From the NCBI GenBank assembly GCA_016929135.1, contig JAFGJK010000123.1:1-36413 (forward strand): a stretch of 36,413 bases of DNA, in the 5' to 3' direction. A program made the position numbers and the translations under genes. Shown piece after piece: positions 15,558 through 25,101 of this stretch. The stretch is from Spirochaetota bacterium (GTDB taxonomy: Bacteria; Spirochaetota; UBA4802; UBA5550). The stretch's first letter is position 1, and the number at the start of each line of letters is the position of its first letter. The notes under the pieces are model-generated. The model did not search any database. It was not told the origin of the DNA and was given only the letters and a program-made list of their open reading frames with translations.

Positions 15558-16666
15558 TCGCCGTTCCGGCGAACGCCGGGAGGGGCCGCCGTGTCGTGCC
15601 TCCGGGAGAGGCTGTCCGTCCGGTAATCATTCATCGTGATGCCCGGAGCCCGGTAGGTACCCCAGTATCTCGTGAGCGAGGTATAGGTGAAGAACAGGTT
15701 GACCGGTCTGAACAGCAGGAGGCGCTGCAGCACCGCGTAGAGCGCGAAGGTGACCGCAAGGGTACAGTAGCCGTTCACCAGCGTCCTGACGAAGGGGTAG
15801 TTGAGCGGGCCCAGGAGGGGAAGCTCCCGGACGATCATCAGGGTGAAGGGGACCTGGGCCACGGCGACGATGATCGCAAGAAAGGAATGGCAGGCCTGGA
15901 CGGCCTTCTCGGGACAGTTGGCGATGCATCGCATGCAGCTCTCGCAGCGGAAACTCCAGTAGGGCCTGCCGTTCCGGATAGTTATCGCCCCCACCGGGCA
16001 ATTCCTTTCGCAGATTCCGCACATGGTGCAGTTGTGTGAATAGATGAAGGTCTTTGCCAGGCAGAACCGTCCGATCAGATAGTAGAGGACCGCGATCGGG
16101 GATATGGCCAGGTCTACGGGGAGGGATGCCAGGGCCTTGCCGAAGCGCCGCTTCCCGGCGAGGATTTCTCCCGTGAATTTCCGGGTCACCCCCTCGCAGC
16201 GGGTGACGATGAACTCGATCCACCGTCTGCCGTAGGCCGGGTGGAGGGACACCCAGTTGGACGGCATGTCCAGGGGGAGGCCGCCGCACAGCGAGAAGCC
16301 CTTCATGAGGAGGAGCAGCATCGGGAGCAGCTGGGCAAGGCCGGAGAGACCCGGCGTCACCCATCTGAAGAACTTGCCGCCGGCCCTGGTGTTCAGCAGG
16401 AAGGCCGGCACACCCCTTGCCCGTGGAAACCTTGCGATGAACTTCAGCATCGCCGGCGCTGCGTTGAAGCCGTGGGTGGGGTAGAGGAAGCCCGCCAGCG
16501 TATGCGCGGAGAGGACCGATGCATCGGGACGGAGCTCCCGGTCGATGGCATGGAGTTCCCAGGATAGCCCCCTTCTGCCTGCCTCGTCGCATATCCAGCG
16601 GGCCGCCTTCAGGGCGTTGCCGGTGCCGGTGAAATAATAGAGAACGACGGATTCTATACGCTGCAT
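15542..16666 (-). CDS. EFR1-type flavodoxin/ferredoxin membrane-associated protein
   Basis: 374 residues from the ATG at 16666. The N-terminal flavodoxin-like domain has the FMN phosphate loop YYFTGTGNALKAAR. A 2x[4Fe-4S] ferredoxin domain lies near residues 235-280 (CTMCGICERNCPVGAI and CESCMRCIANCPEKAV). Hydrophobic segments occur before and after the ferredoxin (for example LLPMLLLLMKGF, FLAIIVAVAQVPF and VNGYCTLAVTFALYAVL), suggesting membrane association. EFR1 proteins are common in anaerobes, with unknown partner. The gene converges on treS. The reading frame extends upstream to 17392, but that part is antisense to glnN and is not coding. Confidence 0.85.
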   Translation of the reverse strand: MQRIESVVLYYFTGTGNALKAARWICDEAGRRGLSWELHAIDRELRPDASVLSAHTLAGFLYPTHGFNAAPAMLKFIARFPRARGVPAFLLNTRAGGKFFRWVTPGLSGLAQLLPMLLLLMKGFSLCGGLPLDMPSNWVSLHPAYGRRWIEFIVTRCEGVTRKFTGEILAGKRRFGKALASLPVDLAISPIAVLYYLIGRFCLAKTFIYSHNCTMCGICERNCPVGAITIRNGRPYWSFRCESCMRCIANCPEKAVQACHSFLAIIVAVAQVPFTLMIVRELPLLGPLNYPFVRTLVNGYCTLAVTFALYAVLQRLLLFRPVNLFFTYTSLTRYWGTYRAPGITMNDYRTDSLSRRHDTAAPPGVRRNGDHSNR

Positions 16667-16776
16667 GGGATCCCATCCGGTCCGTGAATGATGCGGTACG
16701 GTACCGGCGGGCGGTTTTTTTTTCAAGCAGAATTGGCCCCCGGCGAGTCCCCGCCGTCTGCCGGCGCGGCGGGGTG

Positions 16777-16810
16777 AAAAAAAGGGGGGCGCGGCTGTCC
16801 GCGTCCCCCC
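16777..16810 (-). terminator. Rho-independent terminator of glnN
   Basis: On the minus strand GGGGGGACGCGG (16810-16799) pairs with CCGCGCCCCCC (16794-16784) around a 4-base loop, with one bulge, followed by seven T residues (16783-16777). It lies 30 bp after the glnN stop at 16840 and would separate glnN from the EFR1 gene. Confidence 0.88.
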
Positions 16811-16839
16811 GGGGTGGTAGTCCTGTATGCAGCGTCCGA

Positions 16840-19005
<2,166 letters not shown>

Positions 19006-19133
19006 AAAGCTACCCCCGTCCACGGTATAATTTGTAGTTGCTGCCTATCACCCTTCGGCATCGTATCCACCCGGGTGTAGTTATGCACACTGTATCCGGC
19101 CCGAACGCCGCGTTATCGAGGTTCCGGACCGTG

Positions 19134-19171
19134 CCCCGGGGGGGCCGCCGTCGCCGGCAGGCCCCCCGGGG
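19134..19171. other. GC-rich hairpin in the glnN leader
   Basis: CCCCGGGGGGGCC (19134-19146) pairs with GGCCCCCCGGGG (19160-19171), a 12-bp stem with one bulged G and a 13-base loop. It lies in the transcribed leader between the putative promoter (about 19181-19208) and glnN (19005). No T-run follows on either strand. Possible regulatory leader structure. Confidence 0.5.
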
Positions 19172-19180
19172 TCGATCACC

Positions 19181-19208
19181 AGTAAAGAAAATATACTATC
19201 GTTGTCAA
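19181..19208 (-). promoter_or_regulatory. Likely sigma70-type promoter of glnN
   Basis: On the minus strand a perfect TTGACA (19208-19203) is followed after 16 bp by TTTACT (19186-19181, four of six). The leader to the glnN start would be about 170 bases. No sigma54-type GG-N10-GC element was recognised nearby. Confidence 0.55.
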
Positions 19209-19261
19209 TACGCTGCATCTAACTTTTGTGAAAATGAATCTTATTTAACATCTGCGTAACA

Positions 19262-19640
19262 AAAATGTAGGATTCGCGTATCTCACGCCTTCTCTCCCCC
19301 GGGAGACGGTGACGGGCCGCCGCGGCGCTTCTCGGGTAAAATCCCGTGCTTCGTTCGTCGCCTCCGGGGTCCTCCGGCGGCAGCCGTGCAGTTCCGCCGA
19401 TGCTCCGGCAACCCGGTGAAGGGGGGCATGATCGGCGCCGCTCCCCGCGGCAGCGGCCTCGGATGTGGCTCCCGGATGCATATCGTTACAATCTGCGTGC
19501 CGGTGAACGGGCGGACATGCGAGATCTCGGATCCTCCCCAGGCCCCTGCGGTGCAGCGGCGCCGAGATCCGTAGGGCAGAGTGCTCACTCTGGTCCGGTC
19601 GTGCCGTAAGGGCGCCGTCGTCCGTATTGCCTATTCAGGG
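19262..19640. repeat. Gene-free GC-rich segment resembling a degenerate interspersed repeat
   Basis: No credible gene. Minus-strand translation of the two ends gives PHPRPLPRG and SPSPGGEKA, phrases that recur wherever interspersed CCTCTCCC/GGGAGAGG-type elements are translated. At DNA level CTCTCCCCCGGGAGA near 19294 and CCGCTCCCCGCGGCAGCGG near 19439 are short inverted repeats. This suggests a decayed non-coding mobile repeat; copies elsewhere in the genome would be needed to confirm it. Confidence 0.35.
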
Positions 19641-19730
19641 GACCGTGAGGCTGCAGTATAACGAATAACGAAGGGATTGCCCTTTTAGCGCTTCTTCACC
19701 AAATTGATGCCTCCTGTGCCCCGCGGCGTA

Positions 19731-19912
19731 ATTACCGTAGATCACAGTTGCATTACCGTACAATTGAGTAAAATTGTATATTTTACCCATTATCTGTGCG
19801 GTGAAAATCAAAAAGAAGAGCGGGATCGGGATTGTAAAGCGGGGAAAGGATGCTACCGTAACCGATAGCATTCTTTCCGTCTCTAGGGAGTTTCTATTAT
19901 ATACGGTATATA
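19731..19912. repeat. Cluster of TACCGTA motifs and short palindromes
   Basis: TACCGTA occurs at 19733-19739, 19754-19760 and 19854-19860, and in reverse at 19902-19908. The first two are part of a 9-bp direct repeat ATTACCGTA spaced 21 bp apart. GTAAAAT-N5-ATTTTAC lies at 19768-19786, and a perfect palindrome TATATAC-G-GTATATA lies at 19898-19912. The stretch is AT-rich and holds no supported gene. Confidence 0.6.
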
Positions 19913-19936
19913 GGGGCGATTTCATGAAGATCAATA

Positions 19937-20710
19937 TTAGAAATTCAATGGCACATAGAATCCACCTTCAAAGGCAAATTCACCGCCGTAATCGCCTGCA
20001 CCGAAAAACAGGAAGCCAAAATGTATTCTTCCCAGGTAGCCGCTGATATAATCCGGAAAATGATGTATTAACGGTCTGCCGTCATAGTAGGTTTGTGTTT
20101 CACTGCGATTGACAAAACCGTGCAGATAGTAAAAACCGATTTTTGCGTTCCCGATCCAGCGCAGCCACTCACTGCCGGTTGTTCTGAATGTCCATTCCAG
20201 GCCGGCGTAGACTATCGTATCCCTGAAGTACCCGACGTTGGGTAGTTGACCGTGGGTGTCCGTATGCTTCAACCAGTTCAGCATCACCCCACCACTGAGG
20301 GCTATCCACTTATGATCATTTACATCGTCAGTGTCAAAGTTGTACAAAACAATTCCCAGTCCTGCTTCACCGTAGGGACCGATATGGGTCGTGTATGAGT
20401 ACATCGCTACGGCGTGAAGGATTAGCCTTCTACGAATTACATAATCAAAGCCGATACCGGAACCACCGGCGCCCCAGTGATAATCTGCAACGCCAATCCT
20501 GTCGAGGTTGTATGTATGGGTAAGATTATCATATTTATCGTACGCCTTTCCGCCAAATAAATAAATGTCCAAGGAGAACAGATTCACACTGGAACTCTGA
20601 TCGCGACTGTAATAATTCCTGCCGTAATCGTTTCTTGCGTGACTATCGATACTGAAAAAAAACGGTACAATAATCATTAAAGCACTTATGATTCTCTGTA
20701 GTTTTTTCAT
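19937..20710 (-). CDS. Predicted outer-membrane beta-barrel protein
   Basis: 257 residues with a signal peptide (MKKLQRIISALMIIVPFFFSIDSHA, cut expected after SHA). The mature part is a series of alternating, Tyr/Gly/Phe-rich strands (YSYTTHIGPYGEAGLGIVLYNF, IVYAGLEWTF, GGEFAFEGGFYVPLNF) ending in phenylalanine, as outer-membrane barrels do. No family was recognised. AAGGGGGG precedes the ATG. Base composition is clearly lower in G+C than the neighbours (the line 20041-20100 is 40% G+C), suggesting a different history, possibly transfer. No operon partner. Confidence 0.75.
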   Translation of the reverse strand: MKKLQRIISALMIIVPFFFSIDSHARNDYGRNYYSRDQSSSVNLFSLDIYLFGGKAYDKYDNLTHTYNLDRIGVADYHWGAGGSGIGFDYVIRRRLILHAVAMYSYTTHIGPYGEAGLGIVLYNFDTDDVNDHKWIALSGGVMLNWLKHTDTHGQLPNVGYFRDTIVYAGLEWTFRTTGSEWLRWIGNAKIGFYYLHGFVNRSETQTYYDGRPLIHHFPDYISGYLGRIHFGFLFFGAGDYGGEFAFEGGFYVPLNF

Positions 20711-21274
20711 ATCTGATATGACCCCCCTTTTTGATAGATACGGTGGAAATCACGTTAAGTTGAATGGGGCTTGTCGGATGCGGCATCATTGCGGTATCGT
20801 CAGAAGCTGTCGGTCCTTCCCACTCCCATTAATTATTATCGCCTCTATCGTCCCGAGACTTAAATTTACTTCAGTGTGAGTCGCCGAACCGTGAAACAGG
20901 CAGGTGCATCCGAACATGGTGCGGAGCGGCGACTGCAAATAAAACAGCAGATGTGGAATGATCCTGCATCGTACAAAGGTACAGGTTGTATTTCATAACA
21001 AAACCTCAAGTTTCGTGTAATAGAATCGGATGCCGCGTTGAATAAGTCGGGCATGGCTGGTAGCCACATGGGGATCTACAATTGAAGGAGAAGGTGCGGC
21101 CGGCACTTCGGGTAATGAGGGAAATGGCGCTGCGGTCGTTGGACACCTTTTTAATGCAGGGGTATATTTGAATACCGACAATACAAAACGTCGTTTTTTT
21201 CAGCATCAGATTTCTTCGATTGCGTTCCATCGGGATTGAACGATAACCGGACGCAGTGCCTGTCGACGGCGGGA
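20711..21274. other. Intergenic region without a supported gene
   Basis: About 560 bp between the outer-membrane protein start and the metallophosphoesterase stop. It is moderately AT-rich. Short open frames on both strands lack ribosome sites and recognisable sequence. The end near 20710 should hold the promoter of the outer-membrane gene, but I see no convincing -35/-10 pair. Confidence 0.5.
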
Positions 21275-22066
21275 TTACAGGGCAACGAACTCCGGGATCC
21301 CGCGGTAGGGCTGTTCCCAGCGGACAAAGCCGATCCGGTTTTTTCTGTTCCGGTCGGAGATGGTGGGCAGGGAGAGCCGGATGATGGGTATTCCCAGGCG
21401 GGGTGTGGATGTGCAGGCGAAGAGATAGCGGTGATTGTGGCCGTGTATGATCGAATGGAAGCTGAATCGTTCCAGCAGATGCCTTTCGATGAAGGCGGGG
21501 CGGTATATACCTTTGTGGCGGTCCCCGGACTCCCGCCAGAGACTCCGGTGCGTCACCAGATGGAGGAGCGCTCCCTCCCTGTGCATCGCCGCGAGCCGTG
21601 AGGCGGCCCACTGCACCTGCCTTTTCCTGATGCGGTTGATGCCGACAATGCCCAGGGAATGGGCCTTGCCTCGGTGGGTGCTCCTCAGGGACACGAATAT
21701 GTTGTTCCCGCAGCGCATGATGGAATCGTAATCCTCGACGGCGACTATTTCCCGCTGATCGAAGACCGGCTCCATCAGGGACCGGTAGCGCTTCCTGGCG
21801 TTCCGGTTGATGCGGATATACTCTCCGATCCAGTTGCCGAAATCGTGGTTGCCCGGCGTGAGCACCACCCTGATGCCGGCGTCAAGGAGGGTCCGCAGCA
21901 GTCTCTGGGCTTCACGGTATTCCGATTCGGAGGCGTGCTGGGTCATGTCACCGGCTATGATAACGATAGCGTCTGCATTGAGGCGCGGATCGCAGGCCGT
22001 CTCAATGAAACGCGAGATATGGGCGGACAGGGTGGCCCCGAAATGAATGTCGGATATGCATACCAT
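21275..22066 (-). CDS. Calcineurin-like metallophosphoesterase
   Basis: 263 residues with the full dimetal set: SDIHFGA (Asp6, His8), AGDMTQH (Asp40), PGNHDFG (Asn73, His74, Asp75), a histidine in HLVTHRSLW and the closing HGHNHRYL. This is the class III cyclic-nucleotide/DNA-repair type phosphoesterase fold; substrate unknown. The protein starts directly at the first catalytic strand, MVCISDIH. AGAGGA precedes the ATG at 22066. A perfect 15-bp palindrome lies about 50 bp upstream, so regulation by a dimeric repressor is plausible. Confidence 0.88.
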   Translation of the reverse strand: MVCISDIHFGATLSAHISRFIETACDPRLNADAIVIIAGDMTQHASESEYREAQRLLRTLLDAGIRVVLTPGNHDFGNWIGEYIRINRNARKRYRSLMEPVFDQREIVAVEDYDSIMRCGNNIFVSLRSTHRGKAHSLGIVGINRIRKRQVQWAASRLAAMHREGALLHLVTHRSLWRESGDRHKGIYRPAFIERHLLERFSFHSIIHGHNHRYLFACTSTPRLGIPIIRLSLPTISDRNRKNRIGFVRWEQPYRGIPEFVAL

Positions 22067-22112
22067 GGATACATCCTCTTCGAATTATCGGCCCTTCTCT
22101 GGTGTAGCTATC

Positions 22113-22127
22113 ATTTGATCATCAAAT
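22113..22127. promoter_or_regulatory. Perfect 15-bp palindrome upstream of the phosphoesterase
   Basis: ATTTGAT-C-ATCAAAT, centred at 22120, about 54 bp before the metallophosphoesterase start on the minus strand. Size and AT-rich arms suit an operator for a dimeric regulator. Confidence 0.45.
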
Positions 22128-22517
22128 CCGCGAAAGCGAGCCATGAAAAATCTACCGCGCGATCGGTCAATTCTACCATCGGTGGGGGCGCGAGTCAATA
22201 GCATTCGTCATAGTGCCCGGCCCGCTCTCCTCGGTATCGTTCTCCTGGTGGAGGCATGTTCTCTCGCGGGATAGGTAATTGTCCGGCGGTGGCCGGGGCG
22301 GGTTATCAGTGTATCAAGGCCGAGGCAGGGTGGGCCGCTGAGTGTCTCCGGCACTCGGGTCGTCATCGATACGGCGTCATGACCGAAGGAACATACCGGT
22401 CCCTTGACAATTCCTGCATATCCGTTCACGGGGGGGGGATGTGCCGTTCACGGCATCCCGCCTGACCGTCGGTCGTCGACATCACCCCGACCCCGACAGT
22501 CTGTACCCATATATCTC

Positions 22518-22545
22518 TTGACAATATATCCCTGTACAGTATCAC
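22518..22545 (+). promoter_or_regulatory. Likely promoter of the alpha/beta hydrolase gene
   Basis: A perfect TTGACA (22518-22523) is followed after 16 bp by TATCAC (22540-22545, four of six). Transcription would start near 22552, giving a leader of roughly 95 bases to the ATG at 22646. The rest of the gap 22067-22517 shows no supported gene. Confidence 0.6.
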
Positions 22546-22645
22546 TCATAAAATGAAGAGTGCATCCCGCTTTTAATTGTTGTGACGTGAAAAATGACTG
22601 TTCGGCATGTGGCTCCAGGTTGGCCGTATGCGACTGGGGCGTAGC

Positions 22646-23485
22646 ATGAAAATACACTATCTCACACTGGCGTCCGACCCCGACATCTCTCTCCGAGTGG
22701 CCAGTTTCACCTGCGGCAAAGAGGGGAATCATGACAGAACAATCGTCATCATACCCGGTTTCTTCGGTTCCATCGAAGAGCGCACGACCCTGGCGGAGGG
22801 CCTGGCCGAGAACTACAATGTCATCGTCTATGAGCCCCGGGGGTACGGTGAGTCCAGCAAGAAGCGGCAGAAGGGCATGTACACGGTGGACAGCTATGCC
22901 CGGGAGATGCGGGAGGTGCTCCGGATGCTCCATCTGCGGGACCATGGATTCGTGCTCTTCGGGTCGAGCCTCGCCATCGCCACCCTGCACCAGTACTCCG
23001 CCTACATCGATGGGGAAAAGCCCGAGCCCGCGGCGATGATATTCGTCTCCCCCGCCCCCCGGTACAAGCAGGCCGGTATTTTAAGATTTCTGGGATGGAT
23101 TCCGGGATGGATGATAACCTTCGTCCGTAAGGCAGTGTTCCTGTTCCTGTGGCTGACGCGGAACAGAGAGGAGAGGAAGAACCTCACGTACGCCCAGAAT
23201 CGTTTCGTCGCGCTCGATCCCTGGGTCCAGTTCCGCATCGCCGTCGAATCGGTGGCACGCATCGATTTCAACGGCGGCGAGAGGGACATCCCGGTGCCGC
23301 TCTGCGTCTTCATCGCCGAGAAGGATGATTTCACCGATCCGGAGCATTCGCGGAAATACATCCATCACCCGGACAGCGAGATGATACTGGTGAAGGCCGA
23401 CGCACATAAATTCATCCAGGGGAAGGAGGACATCCTCGTGGCGCACATCAACCGGTTCCTCTCCACGCGAATCTGGCCCTCGTGA
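22646..23485 (+). CDS. Alpha/beta-fold hydrolase
   Basis: About 279 residues. Oxyanion segment IIPGFFGS (residues 35-42), then the YEPRGYGES loop typical of the family. The nucleophile elbow is FGSSLA with Ser108 as likely nucleophile; the usual final Gly of GxSxG is Ala. The acid is in AEKDDFTD and the catalytic histidine in ADAHKFIQG. A hydrophobic stretch around 148-170 (LGWIPGWMITFVRKAVFLFLWL) could be a lid helix or membrane contact. Substrate unknown; lysophospholipase- or esterase-like. The frame is open to 22607, but the start at 22646 (MKIHYLTL) matches where the fold begins. Convergent with the GMC oxidoreductase. Confidence 0.82.
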   Translation: MKIHYLTLASDPDISLRVASFTCGKEGNHDRTIVIIPGFFGSIEERTTLAEGLAENYNVIVYEPRGYGESSKKRQKGMYTVDSYAREMREVLRMLHLRDHGFVLFGSSLAIATLHQYSAYIDGEKPEPAAMIFVSPAPRYKQAGILRFLGWIPGWMITFVRKAVFLFLWLTRNREERKNLTYAQNRFVALDPWVQFRIAVESVARIDFNGGERDIPVPLCVFIAEKDDFTDPEHSRKYIHHPDSEMILVKADAHKFIQGKEDILVAHINRFLSTRIWPS

Positions 23486-23561
23486 CTGCTGCGGCCACAG
23501 CCGTGCTCCAGAGGGGAGAGCATGACCGGCACCCCGGGGAGGTGATGGTGCCACGATGGCG

Positions 23562-24857
23562 TCACCCCCTCTGTGCCAGGAGGTGCCGGGCGAGCCGTTT
23601 CCCCAGGCAGAGGAGGGTGAGCGTCGGCGGGAGGCCCCAGGGCTCCGGGATCACCGAGCAGTCGCACACGTACAGGCCCGCGGTCCGGGTCATCAGGTTT
23701 GAATCGAGGAATTCACCGATCTTCACCGTGCCGCCGGGGTGCGCCGCCAGGTACCATGTCTTGAAGATCCCCCTGGCGCCGGCATGTTCCAGTATCTCCC
23801 TGGCGCGCCGGTAGCCCCGCAGGAGCTTCTGCCGGTCCTCATCGGCCAGTCGCTTCCGCACCTGCCCGCATCGCGTGATGGTCCCCCCCAGGGAATCCCT
23901 TGCCTTGATCATGATCCTGAGGGTCCGTTTCCGCGAGAATATCCTGTGGAAGCGGAAGACCAGGGCGGAGAACAGCGCGTCCAGCATGGGGGGCAGGGCC
24001 ATGTCGGTCATCATGTACCCCTCGTCGGAGAGGTGGACGCCGGCGGACATGGGGATCTCGTTTCCCGCCCGGAGGTCGTCCACGACGCCGCACACCGATA
24101 TGAGGGGATCGAAGAAGTAGTCCATCCCCGCCCCCCGGAAGCCGCTCTTTCGAAGGATCACCGGCGAGCCGATCCCCCCCGCGCTGACGACCACCACCGG
24201 GGCGAAGGCCCTGCGGGTTCTCCCCCGCTGCCGGAATTCCACCCCGCGGGCTGCGTCGTCCCGGATGATGACCCGGGTCACCCTGGCGTGGTTCAGGAGC
24301 ACGGCCCCCCGCGCCGCGGCCTGCTGCACGTACATCCTGGCGCTCCACTTCACGTCATGGGGGTCGCCGTAGTAGCCGAAGGGCTTGTCCGGGGTCCAGC
24401 GGTCCTGGTACATGAACTTGTCGAGCTTCTCCCAGCGGTACCCCAGGGCCCGAGCGCTCTCCATGATCCGACGGGCCATGGGGGTGATCATCTCGTCCTT
24501 CAGGGGGCCGATGGGGAGCTCCCGCCGCACCTCCTCCAGTTCGCCGCGCACGTCGATGCCATGGGATTCAAGCATGGCCAGCGGCACGGGGAAGCAGGTG
24601 CCGTAGTAGAACACCGAGCTCCCGCCGGTGATGAGGCCGCGCACCATGCCCAGGAACCTTCCGGTGAACAGGAGGCTCTTAAAGGGGATCATCTGGTACA
24701 GGAGGTACTGCAGGAAGGTCCCCTTCAGCCTGGGGTTGGGGCCGCGCTCCAGGATGAGCACCCTCTTCCCCTTTTCCGCAAGCTCCTTGGCCACCGCGGC
24801 GCCGCCGGGACCCGAGCCGATGACGATTGCATCGTATCCTTCCAGATGAATATTCAT
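23562..24857 (-). CDS. GMC-family FAD-dependent oxidoreductase
   Basis: 431 residues from the ATG at 24857, preceded by AGGGGGAT; longer readings to 25031 lack similarity. The ADP-binding motif GSGPGG is at residues 14-19, with ELAEKGKRVLILERGP ending the Rossmann unit. SAGGIGSPVILRKSGF is the GMC signature 2. The C-terminal active-site region has HPGGTVKIGEFLDSNL and VCDCSVIPEPWGLPPTLTLLCLGKRLA. It oxidises an alcohol or related substrate with FAD; the substrate is unknown. It is somewhat short for a GMC enzyme (typically 500 or more residues). A possible hairpin (GGTGA/TCACC, 23541-23566) overlaps the stop and could terminate both convergent genes. Confidence 0.88.
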   Translation of the reverse strand: MNIHLEGYDAIVIGSGPGGAAVAKELAEKGKRVLILERGPNPRLKGTFLQYLLYQMIPFKSLLFTGRFLGMVRGLITGGSSVFYYGTCFPVPLAMLESHGIDVRGELEEVRRELPIGPLKDEMITPMARRIMESARALGYRWEKLDKFMYQDRWTPDKPFGYYGDPHDVKWSARMYVQQAAARGAVLLNHARVTRVIIRDDAARGVEFRQRGRTRRAFAPVVVVSAGGIGSPVILRKSGFRGAGMDYFFDPLISVCGVVDDLRAGNEIPMSAGVHLSDEGYMMTDMALPPMLDALFSALVFRFHRIFSRKRTLRIMIKARDSLGGTITRCGQVRKRLADEDRQKLLRGYRRAREILEHAGARGIFKTWYLAAHPGGTVKIGEFLDSNLMTRTAGLYVCDCSVIPEPWGLPPTLTLLCLGKRLARHLLAQRG

Positions 24858-24921
24858 GGAAATCCCCCTGGTCGCAGGTTTTGTGCCGATACGCTCCGGA
24901 TGAGTGCATGGTATGCCCTGC

Positions 24922-24950
24922 AGCCTATCATGGCGATCCGGTGCTGTCAA
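24922..24950 (-). promoter_or_regulatory. Likely sigma70-type promoter of the GMC gene
   Basis: On the minus strand a perfect TTGACA (24950-24945) is followed after exactly 17 bp by TAGGCT (24927-24922). The leader to the ATG at 24857 is about 60 bases. Confidence 0.6.
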
Positions 24951-25073
24951 GGCCTTATGCTGCTGGGGCATGGCGGGGTCCGGTGATCCCCCGTTCCCTG
25001 ATTCGAGGACGGGGATGCCGAAGCCGGGCAAGAAAGGTCAGTGAAGTATGGTCGACAGCCGGGCTTCTGTTGC

Positions 25074-25092
25074 GGCAGGGGGCGTCCCTGCC
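25074..25092. terminator. Hairpin downstream of the GH130 gene
   Basis: GGCAGGG (25074-25080) and CCCTGCC (25086-25092) form a perfect 7-bp stem with a 5-base loop, about 10 bp past the GH130 stop at 25102. There is no T-run, so its termination strength is doubtful. Confidence 0.35.
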
Positions 25093-25101
25093 GGCCCCTC
25101 A

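Noticed and set aside
16715..16730. Nine-T run that might end a plus-strand terminator
   Set aside because: No plus-strand gene ends upstream of it, and the preceding bases do not form a convincing stem.
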